From NCBI RefSeq assembly GCF_000382285.1, contig NZ_KB907925.1:434001-498000 (forward strand): a stretch of DNA of 64,000 nt, written 5' to 3'. Made by a program: the position numbers and the translations under genes. Shown piece by piece: positions 54,439-64,000 of this stretch. The notes under the pieces are model-generated. The model was not told the origin of the DNA. It ran no database searches and saw nothing but the letters and a program-made list of their open reading frames with translations. The DNA is from Solimonas variicoloris DSM 15731 (GTDB taxonomy: Bacteria > Pseudomonadota > Gammaproteobacteria > Nevskiales > Nevskiaceae). Every line of letters starts with the position of its first letter. The first letter of the stretch is position 1.

Positions 54439-56442
54439 CTAGCGGATGCTGACGCGCGGCGGTGGCGCCACCGGGTCCGGCACCGCCAGCGGCACGATGT
54501 GCATGCGGTGGCCGTCGGCTTCGAGGCGCTGCTGGACGGCCAGCGGCATCTGGTTGTGCAGCCAGCGCGTCAGCAGGGTCTCGTCGCCGAACACCAGCTT
54601 GCTGGCGAACACGGTCGCGTTCGGGAAGTCGGCGAACACGCGCGGCAGGATGCCGAGCAGCTCGCCGAGCGGATCGCCGCCGTAGGCCTGGTAGGTTCTG
54701 GTCGCCAGCCCGCGGCTGGCGCAGTAGCTGGTGAAGTAGTTCAGCGAGTTTTCGATGCGCGCGCGCAGGCTCTTGAGCGTGCGTTCGCTGTTGAAGGCGT
54801 CCTTGTCGACTTCGCCGACCGACACGAATACGAAGTTGCGGAAGCGGCCGGGGAAGGTGTCGAGCACCCAGCGCAGCGCGTGCATGCCGGCACCGCGACT
54901 GTTGCCGACCAGGATCACGGCGGTCTCGCCGGCCGCATCGGTGGGCAGCGGGCGGGTGTCCTCGTCCCAGTCTGGCTTGATGGCGTAGACCTGGTCGACG
55001 CGCAGCATCAGCCGGCGGATGTGTTCGTAGTGGCGGTGGATCAGCAGGCAGAAGCCGACCACGCCGCTGGTGATCAGCACCGTGACCCAGCCGCCGAGCA
55101 TCAGCTTCTCGGCGAGGATCACCAGCAGGATCGCCACGCAGACCACGAAGCCGAGCGCGGCCATCGCGAACTTGGCTTTCCAGTCGAGCCGGTACAGGCG
55201 CTGCTCCCACCAGTGCCGGCAGAGGCCGAACAGCGACAGCGAGAAGGTCAGGAACACATTGATGCTGTAGAGCACCACGAGCAGGCCGACCTTGCCGCGC
55301 GTCAGCAGCAGGATCGCCAGCGCGGCGACGCCCATCACCAGCACGCCGTTCTGCGTGACCATGCGGCTCGACAGCTGGCGGAACTGGCGCGGCACCCAGT
55401 GGTCGGCGGCCATGCTGGCGAGCACCGCCGGACCGCCGAGGAAGCCGGTGTTGGCGGCGACCAGCAGCAGGCCGGCTTCGAGCGCGAGCACGATGATCAG
55501 CACCACGCGCGCGGTTTCGGCGTCCCACGGCAGGCTTTCGAGGATGGCGCGGAAGGTCACTGCGTTGAGCGTCTGGCCGGCGACCGGCTCGGCGTTCCAC
55601 AGCAGGTAGAGCAGGATGATGCCGCCGGCGGTGAAGGCCAGCGACAGCGCCATGTAGAACATCGTCCAGTGGCCGGTGCGCACGCGCGGCTCGGCCAGCA
55701 TGTTGATGTTGTTGGAGACGGCCTCGATGCCGGTGTAGGTGCCGGCGCCGACTGAGTACGCGCGCAGGAACAGGGCCACCGCGAACATCCAGCCCGACTC
55801 CTGGGTCAGTTTCGCGGTTTCCGACCAGGTCGCCGCGACCATGTCGTCGAGCGCCTCGGCGTGGAAGTTGATGCCGTAGACGATCAGGAAGACGTGCGTG
55901 ATGAAGAAGCCGAGGAAGATCGGCGCGAGCACGGCGATCGATTCCTTCATGCCGCGCAGGTTGAGCACGATCAGCATGACGATCAGGCCGATCTCGGCGC
56001 CGAGCTTGTAGCCCTGCGCCTGCGGCGACAGCAGGCTGAACAGCGCGTCGGCGCCGCTGGCGACCGAGATGGCGATGGTCAGCACGTAGTCGACGATCAG
56101 CGCCGAGCCGGACACCAGGCCGGCGTGCTTGCCGATCAGCTGCGTCGCCGCCTTGTAGCCGCCGCCGCCGGACGGGAACAGCTCGATGACCTGGTTGTAG
56201 GCCAGCGAGATGATGAACACCGTCAGCGCCGTGGCGCCGGCCAGGTAGAGGGCGATGTGGCGGTGCTCGCCGAGCGCCAGGAACGCTTCTTCCGGGCCGT
56301 AGCACGATGACGACAGGCCATCCGCGCCCAGCCCGATCCAGGCCAGAAATGCGACCAGCACGATGTGCTGGCGGGTCTTCGGATCGAAGGGGTCCAGCTT
56401 CCTGCCGAGGATCAGGCGCCGTAGGCCTTGCAGCACGCTCAT
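54439..56442 (-). CDS. APC-superfamily permease, KimA/KUP-like potassium transporter candidate
   Basis: 667 residues. The first 430 or so have twelve hydrophobic segments of the LeuT-type APC fold, beginning with the unwound-helix motif GADGLSSSCYGPEE and continuing with FPSGGGGYKAA, LNLRGMKES and GAGTYTGIEAVSNN. The C-terminal 200 residues are a soluble UspA-like domain (TAVILVGNSRGAGMHALRWVLDTFPGR). The motif near residue 45 and the cytosolic C-terminal domain recall KimA of Bacillus (c-di-AMP-regulated potassium importer). Whether it moves K+ or amino acids cannot be decided here. Divergent from typA. Confidence 0.85.
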   Translation of the reverse strand: MSVLQGLRRLILGRKLDPFDPKTRQHIVLVAFLAWIGLGADGLSSSCYGPEEAFLALGEHRHIALYLAGATALTVFIISLAYNQVIELFPSGGGGYKAATQLIGKHAGLVSGSALIVDYVLTIAISVASGADALFSLLSPQAQGYKLGAEIGLIVMLIVLNLRGMKESIAVLAPIFLGFFITHVFLIVYGINFHAEALDDMVAATWSETAKLTQESGWMFAVALFLRAYSVGAGTYTGIEAVSNNINMLAEPRVRTGHWTMFYMALSLAFTAGGIILLYLLWNAEPVAGQTLNAVTFRAILESLPWDAETARVVLIIVLALEAGLLLVAANTGFLGGPAVLASMAADHWVPRQFRQLSSRMVTQNGVLVMGVAALAILLLTRGKVGLLVVLYSINVFLTFSLSLFGLCRHWWEQRLYRLDWKAKFAMAALGFVVCVAILLVILAEKLMLGGWVTVLITSGVVGFCLLIHRHYEHIRRLMLRVDQVYAIKPDWDEDTRPLPTDAAGETAVILVGNSRGAGMHALRWVLDTFPGRFRNFVFVSVGEVDKDAFNSERTLKSLRARIENSLNYFTSYCASRGLATRTYQAYGGDPLGELLGILPRVFADFPNATVFASKLVFGDETLLTRWLHNQMPLAVQQRLEADGHRMHIVPLAVPDPVAPPPRVSIR

Positions 56443-56522
56443 TCAGGTCTTGCGGTCGGGCGAAGCGCCCGATTCTAGCACCGTGAGCAATTGTTGCCCT
56501 ATCGCTGCAATGGGCCGGCGCG

Positions 56523-56528
56523 TACAAT
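56523..56528 (+). promoter_or_regulatory. Candidate -10 box upstream of typA
   Basis: TACAAT at 56523-56528 in the divergent gap between the permease and typA genes, with a 119-base leader to the GTG start. No clear -35 at the standard spacing. Confidence 0.3.
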
Positions 56529-56646
56529 TCAGCCCCTTTTGCCGGACGCCGTTCGTTCCGGTCCGTTCCGGCCGCCGGCGCGGCCGGGCCGGGAATTCGG
56601 CAAAAAGCCCCCATCTTTCGGAAAACTTTCCGGTTTCGGTGCACCC

Positions 56647-58482
<1,836 letters not shown>

Positions 58483-58505
58483 GCCGCGCTCGGCCTTGCC
58501 ATCGG

Positions 58506-58534
58506 GGGGCGCATCGACGATGCGCCCCTTTTTT
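58506..58534 (+). terminator. Intrinsic terminator after typA
   Basis: GGGGCGCA / TGCGCCCC stem with a 7-base loop and six T (58529-58534), 24 bases after the typA stop. Confidence 0.92.
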
Positions 58535-58562
58535 GTTGAGAGCCCGCCAGGGGAACAAGAAC

Positions 58563-59180
58563 GTGGACGGCCTGCTGCCGGCATATCTGCAAGGCTTCGC
58601 GCTCAGCGCCGGCCTGATCGTCGCGATCGGCGCCCAGAACGCCTTCGTCCTGCGCCAGGGCCTGCGGCGCGAACACGTCTTCGTCGTCGCCACGATCTGC
58701 TTCGTCTCCGACGCCTTGCTGATCGCGCTCGGCTGCGCCGGGTTCGGCACGCTGGTGCAGGCGCATCCGGCGCTGGTCGCCGCCGTGCGCTGGATTGGCG
58801 CCGCTTTCCTGATCGCATACGGCGCGCGCAGCGCCTGGGCCGCTTTACGCGCGCAGGCGCTGGACGCCGCGGCCGCGGCGGCGCCGCTGAGCCGGCGCAA
58901 GGCCGTCGCCAGCGTCCTGGCGCTGACCTGGCTGAATCCGCACGTCTATCTCGACACCGTGCTGCTGGTCGGCGGACTCGCCGGGCGCTACGCGGAGACG
59001 CCGCGCGCGGCATTCGCGGCCGGCGCCGCGTCGGTTTCGGCGCTGTGGTTCTACGGGCTCGCCTACGGCGCGGCTTGGCTGGCGCCGCTGTTCCGCCGGC
59101 CGCTGACCTGGCGCGCGCTCGACGCCGTCATCGCCCTGACGATGTGGGCGATCGCCGCCAGTCTGCTGCGCGGCGGCTGA
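58563..59180 (+). CDS. LysE/ArgO-family amino-acid exporter
   Basis: 205 residues from the GTG at 58563 (GGGGAA upstream). A possible TTG at 58533 lies in the terminator T run and is rejected. Six hydrophobic segments; the N-terminal LQGFALSAGLIVAIGAQNAFVLRQGLRREHV and the middle LTWLNPHVYLDTVLLVGG are the LysE/ArgO signature motifs. Exports basic amino acids such as arginine or lysine; the exact one is unproven. Confidence 0.94.
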   Translation: MDGLLPAYLQGFALSAGLIVAIGAQNAFVLRQGLRREHVFVVATICFVSDALLIALGCAGFGTLVQAHPALVAAVRWIGAAFLIAYGARSAWAALRAQALDAAAAAAPLSRRKAVASVLALTWLNPHVYLDTVLLVGGLAGRYAETPRAAFAAGAASVSALWFYGLAYGAAWLAPLFRRPLTWRALDAVIALTMWAIAASLLRGG

Positions 59181-59195
59181 GCCGCGCCGGCCGGT

Positions 59196-60485
59196 TCAGC
59201 CGAGCTGCGCCGCCTCGTAGCGCGCGCCGCGTTCGGCGTCGTACTGGCCTTCCCATTTGGCGATGACCAGCGCCGCGAGCGAGTTGCCGACCACGTTCAG
59301 CGCCGTGCGCGCCATGTCGAGGATGCGGTCGACGCCGGCGATGAAGGCGAGGCCTTCGAGCGGGATGCCGACACTGCCGAGCGTCGCCAGCAGCACGACG
59401 AACGACACGCCGGGCACGCCGGCGATGCCCTTCGACGTCACCATCAGCGTCAGGATCAGCACGATCTGCTGGGTCAGCGTCAGGTCGATGCCGTACAGCT
59501 GGGCGAGGAAGATCGCGGCGATGCTCTGGTAGAGCGTCGAGCCGTCGAGGTTGAACGAATAGCCGGTCGGGATCACGAAGCTGGCGATCGGCTGTGGCGC
59601 GCCGTAGGCCTGCATCTTCTCCATGATCCGCGGCAGCACGGTTTCCGAACTCGCCGTCGAGTACGCCAGGATCAGTTCGTCCTTGATCAGGCGGATCAGG
59701 CGCGTGATGCGAAAGCCGAACAGGCGCGCGACCGCGCCGAGCACGACCAGCGCGAAGAACAGTACCGCGGCGTAGACCAGCACGACGAGCTTGGCCAGCG
59801 GCAGCAGCGAGGCGAAGCCGAAGGTCGCCACCGTCACCGCGATCAGCGCGAACACGCCGATCGGCGCGTAGCGCATCACCATGTGGGTGACCTTGAACAT
59901 GGTCTCGGCGATGCTGCGGAAGGTCTGCACCAGCGGCTCGCGGTGCTCGGCCGGCAGCGCCGAGAGGCCGAGGCCGAACATCACCGAGAAGAAGATGATC
60001 GGCAGGATCTCGCCCTTGGTGATCGCCTCGAAGACGTTGGCCGGGATCAGGCCGAGGATCGTCGTCACCAGGCTGTGCGGCGCGTGCTGAACGGCTTCGG
60101 TCGTCTTCTGGTACTGCGAGATGTCGGCGGCCGTCAGCTGCTGCATGTCGATCCCGGCGCCGGGCTGCAGCAGGTCGGCGAACAGCATGCCGACGAGGAT
60201 CGCGACGGTGGTGATGATCTCGAAGTAGACGATGGTCTTCAGGCCGATGCGGCCGAGCTTCTTGGCGTCGCCGACGCCGGCGATGCCGACGATCAGCGAG
60301 GAGATGACGATCGGCACGACGATCATCTTGATCAGCCGGATGAAGATCTGGCCGGCCGGCTGCAGGATGTTGACGATCAGCCAGTCGCGCGGCCCGCCCA
60401 TTTCGTGCAGCACGCTGCCGGCGACGACGCCGAGCGCGAGCGCGATGAGGATTTGCCAGGCGAGGCTGAGGCGGGGCAGGGGCAT
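59196..60485 (-). CDS. Dicarboxylate/amino-acid:cation symporter (GltP/DctA family)
   Basis: 429 residues from the ATG at 60485 (AGGAAA upstream). Eight membrane segments and two re-entrant loops of the DAACS fold: the Ser-rich HP1 (AYSTASSETVLPRIME), TM7 NMDGT-like IPTGYSFNLDGSTLYQ and HP2 TSKGIAGVPGVSFV. The C-terminal GVDRILDMARTALNVVGNSLAALVIAKWEG is canonical. The YSFNLDGS form is typical. Takes up glutamate, aspartate or C4-dicarboxylates with H+ or Na+. Convergent with the LysE gene. Confidence 0.96.
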   Translation of the reverse strand: MPLPRLSLAWQILIALALGVVAGSVLHEMGGPRDWLIVNILQPAGQIFIRLIKMIVVPIVISSLIVGIAGVGDAKKLGRIGLKTIVYFEIITTVAILVGMLFADLLQPGAGIDMQQLTAADISQYQKTTEAVQHAPHSLVTTILGLIPANVFEAITKGEILPIIFFSVMFGLGLSALPAEHREPLVQTFRSIAETMFKVTHMVMRYAPIGVFALIAVTVATFGFASLLPLAKLVVLVYAAVLFFALVVLGAVARLFGFRITRLIRLIKDELILAYSTASSETVLPRIMEKMQAYGAPQPIASFVIPTGYSFNLDGSTLYQSIAAIFLAQLYGIDLTLTQQIVLILTLMVTSKGIAGVPGVSFVVLLATLGSVGIPLEGLAFIAGVDRILDMARTALNVVGNSLAALVIAKWEGQYDAERGARYEAAQLG

Positions 60486-60670
60486 GGGCGGCGGATTTCC
60501 TTGCGTGAAGGACGGACCATAGAAAGCTTGCGGGTCCGGACGCAAATTTCGTCCCGCCGGCGGCGCCGCGGATCGCGTCTCCGGTGGTGCCGGCGCCACC
60601 GCGACGCTAGGATGCCGAACGGTGCCGCGCGCGGCATCGCCGCGTTCATTCCCCCTAGTCCGGAGCCCCC

Positions 60671-61735
60671 ATGAACCTGTTCTCGCCGCTGTCGCAGCGG
60701 TCCCTCACCCTGCGCAACCGCATCGCCGTGGCGCCGATGTGCCAGTACTCGGCCGACGAAGGCGTGCCGAACCAGTGGCATTTCGTGCACCTGGGTTCGC
60801 GCGCGGTCGGCGGCGCGGCGCTGGTGATCAGCGAAGCGACGGCGGTCGAAGCGCGTGGCCGCATCTCGCCGGCCGACACCGGGTTGTGGAACGAGGTGCA
60901 GGCGCAGGCCTGGGCGCCGATCACGCATTTCATCCGTGAAGCCGGCGCCGTCGCCGGCGTGCAGCTCGCGCATGCCGGGCGCAAGGCCAGCGTCGCGGCG
61001 CCGTGGAACGGCGGCAAGCCGGTCGCGCCCGCCGACGGCGGCTGGCGGCCGGTGGTCGCGCCGTCGGCGCTCGCGTTCGACGCTGGCAGCATCGAGCCGC
61101 AGGCGATGTCGCTCGCCGACATCGACGCACTGGTCGAGGCGTTCGTGGCGGCGGCGCGACGGGCGCTCGACGCCGGTTTCGAGCTCGCCGAGATCCACGG
61201 CGCGCACGGCTATCTGCTGCATGAGTTCCTGTCGCCGCTGTCGAACCGCCGCGACGACGACTACGGCGGCAGCTTTGACAACCGCATCCGCCTGCTGCGT
61301 CGCGTGATCGCCGCCGTGCGTGGCGTGTGGCCGGATCGTCTGCCGCTGTGGCTGCGCATCTCGGCGACCGACTGGGCCGCCGACGGCGGCTGGGATCTGG
61401 AGCAGTCCTGCGCGCTGGTCGAGGCGATCCGCGGCGACGGCGTCGATCTGATCGACGTGTCGAGCGGCGGCATGCTGCCGAAGGCGGAGATTCCGGTCGG
61501 CCCGGGTTTCCAGACGCCGTTCGCCGCCGAGATCCGCCGCCGCTGCGGCGTCGCCACTGGCGCGGTCGGCCTGATCACGGCGCCGGCGCAGGCCGACCAC
61601 ATCGTGCGCACCGGCCAGGCCGACGTCGTGTTGCTCGCGCGCGAACTGCTGCGCGATCCGTACTGGCCGCGCCGCGCCGCCGCCGAGCTGCGCCAGAAGA
61701 TCGAGGCGCCGCTCCAGTACCAGCGCGCCTGGTAG
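60671..61735 (+). CDS. NADPH-dependent ene-reductase, YqjM/XenA-like Old Yellow Enzyme
   Basis: 354 residues. The N-terminal APMCQYSAD holds the flavin-tuning Cys typical of the thermophilic-like (YqjM, XenA) OYE class; HAGRKAS gives the substrate His, and IHGAHGYLLHEFLSPLSNRRDDDYGGS is the family signature. GGAG lies before the ATG. Reduces activated alkenes such as cyclic enones. It is the second OYE of the window and, unlike the one at 3800-5038, lacks the C-terminal Cys cluster. Confidence 0.95.
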   Translation: MNLFSPLSQRSLTLRNRIAVAPMCQYSADEGVPNQWHFVHLGSRAVGGAALVISEATAVEARGRISPADTGLWNEVQAQAWAPITHFIREAGAVAGVQLAHAGRKASVAAPWNGGKPVAPADGGWRPVVAPSALAFDAGSIEPQAMSLADIDALVEAFVAAARRALDAGFELAEIHGAHGYLLHEFLSPLSNRRDDDYGGSFDNRIRLLRRVIAAVRGVWPDRLPLWLRISATDWAADGGWDLEQSCALVEAIRGDGVDLIDVSSGGMLPKAEIPVGPGFQTPFAAEIRRRCGVATGAVGLITAPAQADHIVRTGQADVVLLARELLRDPYWPRRAAAELRQKIEAPLQYQRAW

Positions 61736-61742
61736 GCCGGGC

Positions 61743-62769
61743 TCAGCCGGCGGCGGGCACGCGCACGATCCAGGCCTGCCGCGCCGGCGGATCGCGACGG
61801 ACCTTGGCCAGCGAGCGCTGCGCCGCGTCGCGCGTCGCATGGTGGCCGGCGAGCACGCGATAGACCGGCTTGCCGTTGGTGCGCATCAGCACCGTGTCGG
61901 CGGCGTAGCCGCGCGCGCCACTGCCGCGTCGCGCGCTGCGCGCTTGCGGCGTCCGGCAGCGAGGCCAGCACGATCCGCCATTCGCCGCCGCGCGCCGGAC
62001 TGCGCGCGGCCGCCGCGGTCGGCGGCGCTGACGCGGGGCGTGCGACGGGCGTCGGCGCCGGTTCGATTTCCGACACGACCAGCGTGGTGCCGGCCTGCTC
62101 CGCCAGCGACGGCCGCGCGCTGCCGTCGCGCTGCGCCTGTTCGGCGGCGTAGCGCGCCGCGTAATCGTCGGCGAAGCGGGTGCGCGCCAGACGCGGCGCC
62201 AGCGAGCCGACCTCGGCGACACCGAGACGCTGCCCGCCACGCGCCGTCCAGCGCAGGCATTCGCCCGGCTCGTCGAGGCGCTCGTGGCCGCTCGGCGTCT
62301 GCACCTCGGCGGCGCCGCCCAGCAGGCACAGCTCGTCGCCGGCCGCCGAGGTCTCGGCCCAGGCGTCGGCGCCGTAGAGGCGCGACTGCAGATGGCGCTG
62401 CGCGAGGCGCACGTCGCCGGGCGCGCCACCATCGGGCTTGCGGGCGTCGACGTGCACGGCGCCGGCCTCGAGCTGCAGGTGCAGCAGCGCGGCGCGGCCC
62501 GGCGGGTCCGGCGGCTCGCCGCCGGCGAAGCGCAGCCGGCCGTCGCCGCCGAGCAGCAGCGTGCCGCCGCCGGCGGCCTGCAGGCTGATGCGGCCGCTGC
62601 TGCCGGTGCTGACGAGGCTGCCGATCGCCAGCGCCTGGCGCGCTTGCAGCGCGGCGCCGCCGTCGAGGAAGGCCGGCGCCTCCAGGCGGCGCGCGAGCAG
62701 CAGCTCATCGGCCAGCGCCGGTGCGGCGACCAGTCCCAGCATCCAGGCCCACAGCGGTGCGCGGTGCAT
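61743..62769 (-). pseudogene. Periplasmic FecR-domain plus SPOR-domain protein with one frameshift
   Basis: From the ATG at 62769 (GTG at 62772 possible) the frame gives a signal peptide (WMLGLVAAPALA), a FecR-like beta domain (ALQARQALAIGSLVSTGSSGRISL) and a linker, to EWRIVLASLPDAASAQRATRQW. At 61909-61920, in a GC dinucleotide run, the sense moves to another minus-strand frame which continues GARGYAADTVLMRTNGKPVYRVLAGHHATRDAAQRSLAKV, a SPOR domain, to a stop at 61743. One indel, possibly loss of a GC unit, explains it. Together the parts make a coherent envelope protein that would bind denuded peptidoglycan. Sequencing error, phase variation or real loss cannot be told apart here. Confidence 0.82.
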
Positions 62770-62938
62770 CACGTGACGTCTCCCGAAACGGCGGCGAGGG
62801 TAGCAAATGCGGCGTCGATTCCGGCGGGCCGCGGTGCTAGCATGCGCCGCGGCTTTCAGGCCGCCCTCCGCCTCAGCCTTTCATGCCCGACGTGCCTTCA
62901 GAACCTCCGCCTGACGGGGCTCCCCGTCGCTACGCGCC

Positions 62939-64000
62939 ATGAGTGGCGTCGTCGTTGTCGACCATCGCGGCGACTGGCCGCTGAACATTCCGGGCATCGA
63001 GGTCGTCACCGCCTGGGACTACCTGACGCATGAGGACCTGACGCGCGCGCGCAAGGTGCGCGTCTACAACCTGTGCCGCTCGTTCGGCTATCAGACGACC
63101 GGCTACTACGTCTCCCTGCTCGCCGGTGCGCGCGGCCACAAGCCGCTGCCGGAAATCACGACGATCCAGGATCTCAAGCTCGCCGAATCGCCGCGCATCC
63201 TCAACGACGAGATCGAAGAGCTGATCCAGCACTCGCTGGCGCGCATCGGCTCGGCCGAATACGTGATGAACGTGTACTTCGGCCGTTCGATGGCCAAGCG
63301 CCACGAACGTCTCGCGCGGGCGCTGTTCAACCAGTTTCCGGCGCCGCTGCTGCAGGCCAAGTTCAGCTATCGCGGCGACGAATGGCGGGTCGACACGCTC
63401 GGCCCGATCGCGCTCGGCGAGGTGCCGGGCTCGCACCACGCCTTCCTCTACGAGGCCGCGCAGGACTACTTCGTCCGCCGCCGCCCGCTGCGCGTGCGCC
63501 GCGAGTCCTCGCGCTATGACCTGGCGATCCTCGTCAACGACGACGAGAAGGAGCCGCCGTCGAACGCGCGCGCGCTGAAATCCTTCGAGCGCGCCGCCGA
63601 GGATCTCGGCTTCGACGTCGAGTTCATCGACAAGTCCGACTACGGCCACGTCGCCGAGTTCGACGCGCTGTTCATCCGCGAGACGACCGCGGTCAACCAC
63701 CACACCTATCGCTTCGCGCGCCGCGCCGCGCGCGAAGGGCTGGTGGTGGTCGACGATCCGCTGTCGATCCTGCGTGCCGCCAACAAGGTCTTTCTCGCGC
63801 AGCTGATGGAGCGCCTGCGCATTCCGCAGCCGAATACCGTGCTGCTGCATTCGCGCAACCTCAAGCAGGTGGCGCGCGAACTGGGCTTTCCGTGCGTGCT
63901 CAAGCAGCCGGACTCGCAGTTCTCCAAAGGCGTGATCAAGGTCGAGTCCGAATCCGAGTTCCGCCGCGCGGCGTCGGAAATGCTGGAGCGCTCGGATCTG
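62939..64000 (+). CDS. RimK-like ATP-grasp protein with N-terminal RLAN domain (partial, cut by right edge)
   Basis: At least 354 residues; no stop before the window end. The ATG at 62939 opens with VVVVDHRGDWPLNIPGIEVVTAWDYL and YVSLLAGARGHKPLPEI, which match the RLAN (RimK-like ATP-grasp N-terminal) region. A second part with the pre-ATP-grasp YDLAILVNDDEKEPPSN, then IRETTAVNHHTYRFARRA and the ATP-grasp start PCVLKQPDSQFSKGVIKV follow. RimK relatives add amino acids to a protein or peptide carboxylate using ATP. The catalytic end lies beyond the window, and the target is unknown. Confidence 0.9.
   Translation, partial: MSGVVVVDHRGDWPLNIPGIEVVTAWDYLTHEDLTRARKVRVYNLCRSFGYQTTGYYVSLLAGARGHKPLPEITTIQDLKLAESPRILNDEIEELIQHSLARIGSAEYVMNVYFGRSMAKRHERLARALFNQFPAPLLQAKFSYRGDEWRVDTLGPIALGEVPGSHHAFLYEAAQDYFVRRRPLRVRRESSRYDLAILVNDDEKEPPSNARALKSFERAAEDLGFDVEFIDKSDYGHVAEFDALFIRETTAVNHHTYRFARRAAREGLVVVDDPLSILRAANKVFLAQLMERLRIPQPNTVLLHSRNLKQVARELGFPCVLKQPDSQFSKGVIKVESESEFRRAASEMLERSDL

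Noticed and set aside
58533-58562. TTG start for the LysE-like gene
   Set aside because: It lies in the T run of the typA terminator; the GTG at 58563 has a ribosome site and the usual family N-terminus.

Overview
The window is a stretch of very GC-rich bacterial chromosome, by eye close to 70% G+C. Genes are tightly packed on both strands and use G/C-ending codons heavily. Housekeeping markers (TypA, PurT, pyruvate kinase, an RluA-family pseudouridine synthase, an OmpA-family porin, an RND efflux operon, and a RimK-like ATP-grasp gene with an RLAN-type N-terminus) suggest a proteobacterium, most likely a gammaproteobacterium of the Nevskiales/Solimonas type that degrades hydrophobic compounds. 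The taxon is inferred from gene content; no rRNA or tRNA gene was found to fix it. No insertion sequence, prophage or CRISPR array was seen.

Layout. 1-2.8 kb: histidine kinase and a double-receiver response regulator cut by the left edge. 3-7.4 kb: UPF0114 membrane protein, then a minus-strand run of redox genes (Old Yellow Enzyme, 2-oxoglutarate/Fe oxygenase, 2Fe-2S ferredoxin, KshA-like Rieske oxygenase). 7.6-10.6 kb: a 998-residue lipoprotein joining a parallel beta-helix to a diheme cytochrome c. 10.8-15.4 kb: pseudouridine synthase, a decayed hydrolase gene, small lipoprotein, aldo/keto reductase, serine hydrolase. 15.5-21.4 kb: AraC regulator and a complete meta-cleavage lower pathway (hydrolase, hydratase, aldolase, acylating aldehyde dehydrogenase) plus an SDR. 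21.4-25.2 kb: coupled operon of an unknown membrane protein, an unknown lipoprotein and a GH5 glycosidase. 25.3-38.5 kb: SDRs, SnoaL-like small proteins, a KstD-like flavoprotein, a TetR regulator divergent from a DUF2236/Lcp-like oxygenase, a SulP transporter and a TonB-domain protein. 38.5-45.1 kb: TetR regulator divergent from a complete RND efflux operon. 45-49.2 kb: XRE/MmyB-type regulator, DUF2834 protein, frameshifted hydrolase, small phosphatase, OmpA. 49.3-64 kb: mostly housekeeping and transport (GDPD, pyk, purT, pirin, KimA-like permease, typA, LysE/ArgO exporter, glutamate-type symporter, YqjM/XenA-like ene-reductase, FecR/SPOR protein, RimK-like).

How it fits together. A KshA-like Rieske oxygenase, a KstD-like dehydrogenase, many SDRs with SnoaL-like partners, and the hydrolase-hydratase-aldolase-dehydrogenase cassette match the general logic of steroid or polycyclic isoprenoid catabolism: ring activation, meta-cleavage, then lower-pathway conversion to pyruvate and an acyl-CoA. 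The extradiol ring-cleavage dioxygenase and an oxygenase reductase are not in the window, so the substrate stays open. Three candidate operators were read directly as perfect inverted repeats next to their likely regulators, at 31979-32000, 39153-39172 and 45963-45979. Two otherwise good genes carry single indels (about 47143 and about 61909-61920), and one gene (11827-12473) is clearly decayed.
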